DNA of 55,072 nt from an uncultured Rhodospirillales bacterium (GTDB lineage Bacteria; Pseudomonadota; Alphaproteobacteria; Acetobacterales; Acetobacteraceae). Where the stretch lies: contig CAIYSR010000186.1 of assembly GCA_903928895.1 (NCBI GenBank), forward strand, positions 1-55,072, written 5' to 3'. The notes under the pieces are model-generated. The model saw only the letters and a program-made list of their open reading frames with translations. It was not told where the DNA came from and ran no database searches. A program made the translations under genes and the position numbers. Below are positions 42,278 to 50,809 of the stretch, piece by piece; the first letter of the stretch is position 1; each line of letters opens with the position of its first letter.

Positions 42278-43420
42278 CTACTTTCCTAAAACCTCGAACA
42301 ACCCCAGCAACAACTTCGCCCGCGGTACCAGCGATGACACGTAGAGTTGCTCATGGTCGGTATGGGCGCCTTTGCCATCCACCCCCAGCCCGTCCAGCGT
42401 CGGCGCCATCGCGGCGGTGAAATTGCCGTCGCTGCCACCGCCGGTCGCGACATCCTTCAGATCGAAGCCGATCTCCGCCGCGATCGCCCGCGCCTGCTCG
42501 AACAGAAGCGCGATCTCCGGCCCTTTCTCGTAGCCGGGGCGATTGAGCCCGCCGGTGATCTCCAGCGTGCAATCCGGGTCGTATGGCCTCAGGGCAAGGA
42601 ACCGCGCGATCGCGGTCTCCGCGACCTCGGGGTTCGGCACCCGCATATCCACCGCCGCATGGGCCTCGTCCGGCACCACATTGGCCCGCGAGCCACCCGA
42701 GATCACGCCGACATTCAACGTCAGCCCGGTCCCGTAATCCGTCATCGCCTCGATATCGAGTATCTGCCGGGCGAGTTCCTTGATTGCGCTCCGTCCGTCC
42801 TGGTGCCGCGCGCCGGAATGCGCCGCCTGACCACGCACCACGAGATCGAACCGCGCCGTCCCCTTGCGTGCCGTGACGATCCGTCCGCCTTCGCGCGCCG
42901 GCTCGGTCACCAGAACCACCGCCGCGCGGCGTGCCTCGCGCTCGATATGTTCGCGCGAGGTCGGGCTGCCGACCTCCTCCTCGGACACCAGCAGATGACG
43001 GATCGGCAGTCGCGTCGCCTTGCCCGCGCGCACCAGATGCCGCATCGCCGCGAGCGCCAGAAAGGCGCCGCCCTTCATGTCGTAGATGCCGGGGCCATAG
43101 GCGACATCGCCTTCGACGCGGAACGGCAGCCGGCCGGCGAGCATGCCGACGTCGTGCACGGTGTCGATATGGCTCAGCACCAGGATGCCGGGCGCCTCGA
43201 GGTCGCCCCATGGCGAGGTCACCAGCAGGTGGTCGCCGAACCCGTCCTGCCCGGCGATGCGCTCCACCCGCGCGCCGATCGCGGCATAGTCGGCCTGCAC
43301 CTTGTCGGCCATCCGGTTCACCGCGGCCGCATCCTGGGTCGGACTCTCGATCTCCACCCAGGCCCGAATGCCGTCAAGAATCTCGGCGGTCTCCAGTTCG
43401 GGGATGTTGCGTTCGGTCAT
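42278..43420 (-). CDS. M20-family metallopeptidase (carboxypeptidase G2-like)
   Basis: A 380-residue zinc hydrolase. Metal and active-site residues are visible in LSHIDTVHD (His84, Asp86), YDMKGG (Asp114) and SEEEVGS (Glu147/148), with the dimerisation domain between about 180 and 290 (GQAAHSGARHQDGRSAIKEL). GGGSDGNFTAA near the end supplies the late residues. It would remove a C-terminal Glu or similar amide-linked amino acid; the exact substrate is unknown. Confidence 0.9.
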   Translation of the reverse strand: MTERNIPELETAEILDGIRAWVEIESPTQDAAAVNRMADKVQADYAAIGARVERIAGQDGFGDHLLVTSPWGDLEAPGILVLSHIDTVHDVGMLAGRLPFRVEGDVAYGPGIYDMKGGAFLALAAMRHLVRAGKATRLPIRHLLVSEEEVGSPTSREHIEREARRAAVVLVTEPAREGGRIVTARKGTARFDLVVRGQAAHSGARHQDGRSAIKELARQILDIEAMTDYGTGLTLNVGVISGGSRANVVPDEAHAAVDMRVPNPEVAETAIARFLALRPYDPDCTLEITGGLNRPGYEKGPEIALLFEQARAIAAEIGFDLKDVATGGGSDGNFTAAMAPTLDGLGVDGKGAHTDHEQLYVSSLVPRAKLLLGLFEVLGK

Positions 43421-43498
43421 GCACGACTCCTGCTTTGGCGGAGAGCCTAAAGCAACATCGCGTGGACTGAAATCCGCCGGATCACGCGCTGGGCGACG

Positions 43499-44725
43499 CT
43501 ATGACCCGGCGACGACGCTTCCCGCCGCAAGCAGGGCTTCGATTTCGGTGTCCGCCAACCCGGCCGAAGCGAGGATTTCGCGGCTGTGCTGGCCGAGCTT
43601 GGGCGGCAGGCGGGTCACCCGGGCAGGGTCGGCCGAGGCCTGCACCGGGGGGGCGATCAGGCGGATGCGGCCTTCGCTCGGGTGGTCGTATTCGGGAAAC
43701 ATGCCGAGCGCGGCGAGATGCGGGTCCTCGATGAGCTGCTCGGGGCTCAGCGCCTCGCCGAACAGGATGTCCGCGGCGAGCAGGTCGGCGATCCAGTCCT
43801 TGCTGCGTCGCGCCGGCATCGCCTCGGCGATCCGGCCGTAGAATTCCGGCGTGCGGGCGGTGCGCTTGACCGGATCGAGCAGGTCGGGATCGGCGGCCCA
43901 GTCCTCGCGACCGATCAGCCGGAAGAAGCGCTGCCACTGCTGGGCCGAATACGGCAGCACACAGAGATAGCCGTCCGCGGTGGCGAAGGGGCGGCGCGTC
44001 GGAGTGACGATGCGGCCATAGCCGGAAGGGCCGCGCGACGGCACATAGGCGTTGCCGGCGAGATGTTCGGGCAGCACGAAGGCGACCATGCTCTCGAACA
44101 TCGGCACTTCGAGATACTGCCCCGCGCCGGTGCGCAGACGGTGAATGATGGCGGCCATCACGGCGTTGACCAGGACCAGGCCGACCGCCTTGTCCGCCAG
44201 CACGGTGGCGGCGAGCTGGGGCGGGCCGCCAGTGGCGCGGCCGTTGAGATTGGCCAGGCCCGACATCGCCTGCATCGTATCGTCCGCGGCGGGACGGCCG
44301 GCATAGGGGCCCTGCTCGGAGAAGCCATAGGCGCCGCAGTAGATGATGGCCGGGTTGATCGCACGCACGGCGTCGTAGTCGAGCCCGAGTCCGGCCATGC
44401 CGGCCGGGCGGACGTTCGAGACAAAGATGTCGGCAGCCGCGATCAGCCGGCGGAACGCCGCGCCCGCATCCGGCGCCTTGAGATCGATGGCCAGGCTGCG
44501 CTTGTTGCGGTTGAGTTGGAGAAAAGGGTGGCCCATGCCGGCGGTGACGGTCGGCAGGTTGTTGCGGAGCGGGTCGCCGGCGGGAGGTTCGACCTTGATG
44601 ACATCGGCGCCGTAGTCGCCCAGGGTCTGGGTGGCGAGCGGTCCCATGACCAGGGTGGTCATGTCGAGCACCACCATGCCGCTCAGCGGTTGCGGCGCGG
44701 AATTTTCTGGAACGGGGGCACTCAT
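43499..44725 (-). CDS. Class III CoA-transferase (CaiB/BaiF family)
   Basis: A 408-residue enzyme moving CoA between carboxylic acids. N-terminal GMVVLDMTTLVMGPLATQTLGDYGADVIKVE is the family hallmark, and YAGRPAADDTMQAMSG carries the catalytic Asp, probably Asp148 in D-x3-Q. The DWIADL and EHLAGNAY regions fit. Its start overlaps the amidohydrolase stop by four bases, so both act in one pathway, perhaps activation and hydrolysis of an aromatic or branched acid. Confidence 0.92.
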   Translation of the reverse strand: MSAPVPENSAPQPLSGMVVLDMTTLVMGPLATQTLGDYGADVIKVEPPAGDPLRNNLPTVTAGMGHPFLQLNRNKRSLAIDLKAPDAGAAFRRLIAAADIFVSNVRPAGMAGLGLDYDAVRAINPAIIYCGAYGFSEQGPYAGRPAADDTMQAMSGLANLNGRATGGPPQLAATVLADKAVGLVLVNAVMAAIIHRLRTGAGQYLEVPMFESMVAFVLPEHLAGNAYVPSRGPSGYGRIVTPTRRPFATADGYLCVLPYSAQQWQRFFRLIGREDWAADPDLLDPVKRTARTPEFYGRIAEAMPARRSKDWIADLLAADILFGEALSPEQLIEDPHLAALGMFPEYDHPSEGRIRLIAPPVQASADPARVTRLPPKLGQHSREILASAGLADTEIEALLAAGSVVAGS

Positions 44726-45708
44726 CGGAAGAACAGCCGCTGCGCGTTGTCGTGCAGCACCCGGCGCAGGTCGGCGTCGGGCAGCGGCAGCGCGCGGGCG
44801 GCGCTTGTGGCGCGGGCGAGATCGAGCAGGGGATAGTCGGAAGCGTAGATCACCTTATCGGCGCCCCGGGTACCGTGCCAGCTTCCGGCCATGAACGCCA
44901 TAAGCGCCGCAGGGTAGGCCTTGGGCGACCAGGCCGAGGTGCAGATGTAGTAGTTGGCGTGTCGGGCCGCCAGACGGACGGCCATGTCGTTCCAGGGATC
45001 GCCGATGTGATGGGCGATGATGGGCAGATCGGGGAAGGCGAGCGCCACGTCGTCGAGATGGGCTGGGTCGTTGGGACCCATCGGCCAAAGCGGTCCGGGC
45101 ATGCCGACATAGGTGAACAGAGCGAGGCCGAGCTCGGCGCAGGTGGTGTAGAGCGGATAGTACCAGCGGTCGTTCGGCGCCAGCCCCCAGGGTGAGGGGG
45201 TGATGTGGACGCCGACGAGCCCGGGCAGGCCGGCGAGGGCGCGCAGGATGCGCGGCCCCTGCATCAGGTCCCAGTAGGAGCCGGGCCCGTGCGCGGGCGG
45301 CATCACGGTGGCGATCCAGTGCAGCCGGCCGGTGGAGGCGGCGCTGGCGCTGGCGAGTTCGTCGTGGAGCGAGTCCAGCGCATCGGCCGTCGTGGGGTAG
45401 TAGACCTTGGCCGCCACGATGCCGGTGGTCACGCCGCTGGCGTCCATGTCGGCCAGCACCGTGGGCAGGTCGCGGCGCGGGGCCTCGGCGCCGGGCTGAT
45501 CGGCGTGGTGGAAGGTGCGCATGACGCGGCGCAGGCGGCGGTCATCGGTCCAGGGCACCAGGTCGGCACGCGGGCTCCGGCCGGGGCCGCCGATCCAGGG
45601 GCCGTGGAGAAAGGCATCGCAGATCGGGCCGTCATACATCGGCGGCGGCCCAGGGATCGCCGGTCCGCCGGGGCGCGCGGGCGGAGGAATATCTGTCATG
45701 CATGGCAT
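44722..45708 (-). CDS. Amidohydrolase family protein (PF04909-like)
   Basis: A TIM-barrel metal-dependent hydrolase or decarboxylase of about 328 residues. It has AGLPGLVGVHITPSPWGLAP, PIIAHHIGDPWNDMAVRLA with the metal histidines, and KVIYASDYPLLD with the catalytic Asp. The usual HxH near the N-terminus is replaced by CDAFLHGPW, so metal binding may differ. Of three possible Met starts, the one at 45708 has GGAAGG best placed. It is translated with the CoA-transferase. Confidence 0.82.
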   Translation of the reverse strand: MPCMTDIPPPARPGGPAIPGPPPMYDGPICDAFLHGPWIGGPGRSPRADLVPWTDDRRLRRVMRTFHHADQPGAEAPRRDLPTVLADMDASGVTTGIVAAKVYYPTTADALDSLHDELASASAASTGRLHWIATVMPPAHGPGSYWDLMQGPRILRALAGLPGLVGVHITPSPWGLAPNDRWYYPLYTTCAELGLALFTYVGMPGPLWPMGPNDPAHLDDVALAFPDLPIIAHHIGDPWNDMAVRLAARHANYYICTSAWSPKAYPAALMAFMAGSWHGTRGADKVIYASDYPLLDLARATSAARALPLPDADLRRVLHDNAQRLFFR

Positions 45709-45806
45709 GAGCCCTTCCATAGCCGAAAAACCATGTCAATCCTGGCCCCGAGGAGCAGTCCCGCCGCGCGGCCGGACGGGCAAACCAACAGGAAGGCCAA
45801 CCGATC

Positions 45807-46856
45807 ATGAAAGTCTGGGCCATCACGGCACACAAGGCGCCGCTCGAATGCGTGGAATTGCCTGACCTGCACGCCACCGGCAGCGAGGTCGTCGTCGAGG
45901 TTACCCATTGCGGGGTGTGCCATTCCGACCTGCACATGTGGCACGGCGGCTATCAGATGGGCGGCGGCAAGTTCCTCTCCGTGGCGGATCGCGGGTTGAA
46001 GCTGCCGGCGGCGCCGGGGCATGAAATGGTAGGCCGGGTGGTCGAGATCGGACCGGATGCCGAGGGGGTCGCGATCGGCGATTCGCGGGTGGTCTATCCG
46101 TGGATCGGCTGCGGTGCCTGCGACCGCTGCGCCACCGGGGACGACAACATGTGCACGCGCCAGCGCAGCCTCGGCGCGGTGCTCAACGGCGGCTTCGCGC
46201 GTCAGGTCAAGGTCCCGCATCCGCGCTATCTGCTGGACTATAGTGGGATCGGCGCCGCGCTGGCGGCGACCTATGCCTGCTCCGGCATCACCACCTATTC
46301 CGCGATCCGCAAGGTGATGCCGCTGCGCAAGGACCAGCCGGTGGTGCTGATCGGGGCCGGCGGGCTCGGTCACGCCGCCATCGCGATGCTCAAGGCGTTC
46401 GGCCACGAGGCCATCATGGTGATCGACACCTCGGCCGAAAAGCGCGCGGCGGCGATCGCGGCCGGCGCGGTGCGCGCGTTCGACGGCGGCGCGGCGGCGC
46501 AGTCGGAACTCCTGGCGCTGCCGGTGTCGGTGGCCGCGGTGATCGACTTCGTCGGCAACAACGCCACTGCCAATACCGGGATGGCAATTCTGCCCAAGGG
46601 CGGCAAGCTGATCCTGGTGGGAATCGGGGGCGGCGAGATCGTGCTGTCGGTCTCCGCCACCATTTTCAAGGCGCAGACGGTGCAGGGCAGCCTCACCGGG
46701 TCATTGAACGATCTGCACGACGTACTGGCTTTGGCCCGCTCCGGCAAACTCAAGCCGTCGCTGGTCATCGAGCGGCCGAAAACCGAGGCCAATGCGGCGA
46801 TGCATGACCTTGAAGCCGGGATTGTCACCGGACGCCAGGTGCTGGTTGACAGTTAG
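45807..46856 (+). CDS. Zinc-containing alcohol dehydrogenase
   Basis: A 349-residue medium-chain dehydrogenase. Catalytic zinc ligands lie in CGVCHSDLH (Cys38) and GHE (His72); the structural zinc is held by Cys102, Cys105, Cys108 and Cys116 in GCGACDRC and DNMC. The Rossmann motif GAGGLGHAAI follows, with a DTSAEKRAAA segment suggesting NAD use. It would oxidise an alcohol to an aldehyde. It is divergent from the amidohydrolase pair. Confidence 0.93.
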   Translation: MKVWAITAHKAPLECVELPDLHATGSEVVVEVTHCGVCHSDLHMWHGGYQMGGGKFLSVADRGLKLPAAPGHEMVGRVVEIGPDAEGVAIGDSRVVYPWIGCGACDRCATGDDNMCTRQRSLGAVLNGGFARQVKVPHPRYLLDYSGIGAALAATYACSGITTYSAIRKVMPLRKDQPVVLIGAGGLGHAAIAMLKAFGHEAIMVIDTSAEKRAAAIAAGAVRAFDGGAAAQSELLALPVSVAAVIDFVGNNATANTGMAILPKGGKLILVGIGGGEIVLSVSATIFKAQTVQGSLTGSLNDLHDVLALARSGKLKPSLVIERPKTEANAAMHDLEAGIVTGRQVLVDS

Positions 46857-46988
46857 GCAGCCATGGTCCGAAGGCAAGGGCCCCCGGCAGCCAAGCGCCT
46901 CTCTGCCCTGCTTCACCCTGCTGACCGGCATCGCAAGCGATCATCCACGCCACCGCGCAGAGGATGATTGACCCGCCGCCCCGGAAAA

Positions 46989-47002
46989 CTTTAAGCTTGA
47001 AG
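46989..47002. promoter_or_regulatory. Candidate MarR-type operator upstream of the aryl-CoA ligase
   Basis: CTTTAAGCTTGAAG is an imperfect 14-base palindrome centred on AAGCTT, mismatched at one symmetrical pair. MarR-family regulators of aromatic acid genes bind TTTAAGCTTAAA-like sites. No MarR gene is present in the window. Confidence 0.4.
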
Positions 47003-47023
47003 CAATTCGACAGGGGGACATGG

Positions 47024-48652
47024 ATGGCACAGCGCGACGATTTCGTGCGAGAGGCGCTGCCGCCCCGCGAGCAGTGGCCCGAGATGATCTTCACCTTGCC
47101 GGAGCTGCGCTATCCGGCCCGCCTGAACGCCGTCAGTGCGCTGCTCGACGCCTGGATCGCCCGCGGCCATGGCGGTGCGCCCTGCCTGATCGGCTCCGAG
47201 TTCAGCTGGACCTACGCCGGGACCGCCGAGCGGGTGAACCGTATCGCCAATGTGCTGGTCAACCGCCTCGGCGTCGTCCCCGGTCAGGCGGTGCTGCTGC
47301 GCTCCGCCAACTCGCCGATGATGGCGGCCTGTATTCTCGCGGTGATCAAGGCCGGTGCGGTGGCGGTTCCCACCATGCCGATGCTGCGCGCCCGCGAGAT
47401 CGCCTATCCCCTGAACAAGGCCCGTGTCACCGTCGCCTTATGTGACGAGCGCCTCGCCGCCGACCTTGAAGCCGCCCGCCCGCTGGCCCCGGCACTGACT
47501 CGCGTGGTCTATTTCCACGCCGCTGGCGCCGACGGGCTCGAAGCGATGATGGCGGAGGCGAGCCCCAGCTTCGCCGCCGCCGACACCGCCGCCGAGGATG
47601 TCTGCCTCATCGCCTTCACGTCCGGCACCACCGGCGAGCCCAAGGGCGCGATGCATGTCCAGCGCGACCTTCTCGCGGTCTGCGATAGCTACGGCGGGCA
47701 CGTTCTCAAGCCGCGGCCCGATGACCGTTTCGTGGGCTCGCCGCCGCTCGCCTTCAGTTTCGGCCTCGGCGGCCTGCTGCTGTTCCCGCTGCGCGTCGGC
47801 GCCGCCACCATCCTGCTCGAACGCGCCGGCCCCGACGACCTGCTCGACGCCATTCCCCGGCTTGGCGCCACCATCTGTTTCACCGCGCCCACTGCCTATC
47901 GTGTCATCCTGGGCAAGATGCCGGCGGCGAAGTCGGACGGCGCCGATTTTTCGGGGCTCCGCATCTGCGTCTCCGCCGGCGAACATTTGCCGCGCGCCAC
48001 CTTCGAGGCCTGGCGTGCCGCCACCGGCATCACCTTGATGGACGGCATCGGCTCCACCGAGATGCTGCACATCTTCATCGGCGCCCCCGCCGAGGCGGCG
48101 CGCCCCGGCTCCACCGGCACCGTCGTGCCCGGCTACGAGGCCCGCATCATCGACGATGCCGGCAACCCGCTGCCGGACAATGTGGTCGGCCGTCTCGCCG
48201 TGCGCGGCCCCACCGGCTGCCGCTACATGGCCGACGAACGTCAGAAAATATACGTCCAGAACGGCTGGAACATCACCGGCGACAGTTTCCTGCGCGATGC
48301 GGACGGGTATTTTTGGTACCAAGCCCGCAACGACGACATGATCGTCTCCTCCGGCTACAACATCGCCGGCCCCGAAGTCGAGACCGTATTGTTACAGCAC
48401 GAGGCGGTGGTGGAATGTGCGGTCATCGGCATGCCCGATCCTGCCCGTGGCATGGTGGTCACTGCCGTGGTGGTCCTGAGTCCCGGTTTCACAGGCGATA
48501 ACGCGATGACCGAAGCCCTGCAAAACTTCGTCAAGGCCACTATCGCGCCCTATAAATATCCCCGCGCCATTTACTACCGCGACAGCCTGCCCAAAACCCC
48601 CACCGGCAAGCTGCAGCGCTTCCTGCTGCGCCAGGACATCGCCCCGACTTGA
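47024..48652 (+). CDS. Aryl-CoA ligase (benzoate/2-aminobenzoate-CoA ligase-like)
   Basis: A 542-residue AMP-forming ligase. N-terminal LPPREQWPEMIFTLPELRYP is characteristic of benzoate and 2-aminobenzoate-CoA ligases. The P-loop is FTSGTTGEPKGAMH, GIGSTEMLHIF is the A5 region with the substrate pocket, and WNITGDSFLRDADGYFWYQAR leads to the hinge. TPTGKLQRF carries the catalytic Lys. The start at 47024 fits this N-terminus, with GGGGGA upstream; an in-frame ATG at 46964 is unlikely. The exact acid is not predictable. Confidence 0.9.
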   Translation: MAQRDDFVREALPPREQWPEMIFTLPELRYPARLNAVSALLDAWIARGHGGAPCLIGSEFSWTYAGTAERVNRIANVLVNRLGVVPGQAVLLRSANSPMMAACILAVIKAGAVAVPTMPMLRAREIAYPLNKARVTVALCDERLAADLEAARPLAPALTRVVYFHAAGADGLEAMMAEASPSFAAADTAAEDVCLIAFTSGTTGEPKGAMHVQRDLLAVCDSYGGHVLKPRPDDRFVGSPPLAFSFGLGGLLLFPLRVGAATILLERAGPDDLLDAIPRLGATICFTAPTAYRVILGKMPAAKSDGADFSGLRICVSAGEHLPRATFEAWRAATGITLMDGIGSTEMLHIFIGAPAEAARPGSTGTVVPGYEARIIDDAGNPLPDNVVGRLAVRGPTGCRYMADERQKIYVQNGWNITGDSFLRDADGYFWYQARNDDMIVSSGYNIAGPEVETVLLQHEAVVECAVIGMPDPARGMVVTAVVVLSPGFTGDNAMTEALQNFVKATIAPYKYPRAIYYRDSLPKTPTGKLQRFLLRQDIAPT

Positions 48653-48712
48653 CCCCGCACCCATCCCCGCCGCACCCTTGTCATACCAAGATCAACCAGA
48701 AGGTGACGCCAA

Positions 48713-49228
48713 ATGCCCCACACACTCGAAGGCTTTGCCGCAAGCTGCCATAACATCCTCGCCGCCGACCCTGGCCCCGCCGGCTGCCAGAAGGTCTGCG
48801 ACCTGTTGCGGGACGTCCTGCAGGACCCCGACTTCGTCGCCGCCAACGTTGATCCCAACGGCCCGGAACGCCACATTCTCTACGAAGACCCGGAACTCAA
48901 ATTCACCATCCTCGCCCATAGCTACAAGGGCGCCAAGAACGCCCCGCCGCACGACCATGGTCCGACCTGGGCGATTTACGGCCAGGCCAGTGGCACCACC
49001 ATCATGACCGACTGGGAGGCGATCGAGCGCGCAACCGCGGACAAGCCGGGAACCTGCCGCCATGTCCGCGACTACGAGCTGACCCCGGGCATGGCCTATC
49101 TCTACAATCCCGGCGAGCTCCACTCACCGCGTCGCGACGCCTCGACCACGCTGATCCGCATCGAGGGCATCAACGTCACCAAGATCCGCCGCTTTCCCTA
49201 TATCGCGGTCGCCACCGCAGCGGCCTGA
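48713..49228 (+). CDS. Cupin-domain protein (cysteine-dioxygenase-like)
   Basis: A 171-residue mononuclear-metal cupin. Motif 1 is KNAPPHDHGPTWAIYGQASG with two histidines in place for iron, and motif 2 is NPGELHSPRRD with the third. Cysteine and thiol dioxygenases share this 3-His arrangement. It lies 60 bases after the aryl-CoA ligase, probably in the same transcript. A role as thiol or ring-cleaving dioxygenase is inference. Confidence 0.82.
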   Translation: MPHTLEGFAASCHNILAADPGPAGCQKVCDLLRDVLQDPDFVAANVDPNGPERHILYEDPELKFTILAHSYKGAKNAPPHDHGPTWAIYGQASGTTIMTDWEAIERATADKPGTCRHVRDYELTPGMAYLYNPGELHSPRRDASTTLIRIEGINVTKIRRFPYIAVATAAA

Positions 49229-49288
49229 GGCAAGCGGCAACCTGGCGCGATTCACCTTCCGTCAACCCGGCATCGTCATGCTGGGGGG

Positions 49289-50809
49289 ATGCCGAAAGCG
49301 GATGCTTTGCTGAACCAGGGCTTGGCCCATCACCGCGCGGGCCGGCCCGGCGCGGCCGAACCTTACTATCGCGCGGCACTGGCCGCCCGCCCCGGCGATG
49401 CGGACGCCCAGCATCTCCTCGGCGTTGCGCTGCACCACCAGGGCCACCACGCCGCCGCCCGCCCGCCGCTTGAACGGGCATGCCACGCAAGGCCGGACCA
49501 GCCGGTTTACGCCGCGAGTCTGGCGCGGCTGTGCCTCGAAGCCGGGGACCAAGCGCGCGCCGAGGCCATCCTGCGGCAGGCGCTGCGGCTGCGACCCGAC
49601 GACGTCGACCTGCGCCACGATCTCGGCCGCGCGGTACTCGGGCAAGGCCGCACCGACGAGGCGGAGGCGCTGCTGCGGCAGGGGCTTGCCGAATTCCCCT
49701 GCCACCCCGGTCTGTGCGGGACTCTCGGCCTTCTGCTGCGGGCCGACGGGCGCATCGCCGCCGCCCTGCCGCTGCTGGAACGGGCCGCCGACCCCGGCGA
49801 TGCAGACAGCCTCAACCAGTTCGGCCTCGCCTTGACCGACACTGGCGCGCTCGATGCGGCGATCGCCCGCTTCGATGCCGCCCTGGCGCTGGCCCCCGGC
49901 CATGCCGACGCCGCCTACAACCGCGCCACCGCCCTTCTTCTCGCCGGCCGCCTGCTCGATGGCTGGCCCGGCTTCGAACAGCGCTGGCAGCGCCGCGGCC
50001 ACCGGCCGCCCTGGCGGACCACGGCGCCACTGTGGCTGGGCGAGCCCACCGGGGAAGCGACGCTGCTGCTGCACGCCGACCAGGGGATCGGCGACACCAT
50101 CCAGATGGCACGCTTCCTGCCCGCATTGGCCTCCCGCCACCGACTGCACATCGCCGTCCATCGCACCTTGTTGACGCTGCTTCGTCCCTTGGCTGAAGGC
50201 GCCTCCTGGCGTGCGATCGAGGACGACCTGCCGCTGACCGACTTGCAACTGCCGATGATGAGCCTGCCGCATCGGATGGGAATCGATTTACCGCATCTGC
50301 CGGGGCCGCTGCCCTATCTCGGTGCTGAGGCTGCTGCCGCCGCGCACTGGCGCGACCGGCTGGCCGTCCATCCCGGCCCGCGCATCGGCCTCGCCTGGCG
50401 CGGCAACCCGGCCTATCCCGCCGATGCCGCGCGCTCGCTGGGCCCCTGCCAAGTCGCGGCGCTGGCCGGCATGCCCGGGCTGACCCTGGTTTCGCTGCAA
50501 CCGGGCCTTGCCGCCCCGCCCCCCCTGCTCGACTGGACCGCGGAGCTGACCGACATGGCCGCCACCGCCGCGCTGGTGGCCGGGTTGGACCTCGTCATCA
50601 CCGTCGACACCGCAATCGTCCACCTCGCCGGCGCGCTCGGCCGCCCGGTCTGGCTGCTCAACCGCTTCACCCCCTGTTGGCGCTGGATGCTGCACCGCGA
50701 GGACAGCCCGTGGTACCCGACGCTACGTCAGTTCCGCCAGCCCGCGCCTGGCGACTGGGCCAGCGTGATGGCCCGCGTCATGGCGGCGCTGCAAAGGCTC
50801 CTAGGGTGA
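49289..50809 (+). CDS. TPR-repeat protein with GT9-like C-terminal domain
   Basis: A 506-residue protein. Residues 1-220 hold about six TPR helical repeats (for example AEPYYRAALAARPGDADAQ and ARFDAALALAPGHADAAYN). The C-terminal half has LHADQGIGDTIQMARFLPAL, IGLAWRGNP and DLVITVDTAIVHLAGALGRPV, matching glycosyltransferase family 9-like domains often fused to TPRs. It may act in surface sugar or flagellin modification. It overlaps the convergent DUF445 gene by nine bases. Confidence 0.85.
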   Translation: MPKADALLNQGLAHHRAGRPGAAEPYYRAALAARPGDADAQHLLGVALHHQGHHAAARPPLERACHARPDQPVYAASLARLCLEAGDQARAEAILRQALRLRPDDVDLRHDLGRAVLGQGRTDEAEALLRQGLAEFPCHPGLCGTLGLLLRADGRIAAALPLLERAADPGDADSLNQFGLALTDTGALDAAIARFDAALALAPGHADAAYNRATALLLAGRLLDGWPGFEQRWQRRGHRPPWRTTAPLWLGEPTGEATLLLHADQGIGDTIQMARFLPALASRHRLHIAVHRTLLTLLRPLAEGASWRAIEDDLPLTDLQLPMMSLPHRMGIDLPHLPGPLPYLGAEAAAAAHWRDRLAVHPGPRIGLAWRGNPAYPADAARSLGPCQVAALAGMPGLTLVSLQPGLAAPPPLLDWTAELTDMAATAALVAGLDLVITVDTAIVHLAGALGRPVWLLNRFTPCWRWMLHREDSPWYPTLRQFRQPAPGDWASVMARVMAALQRLLG

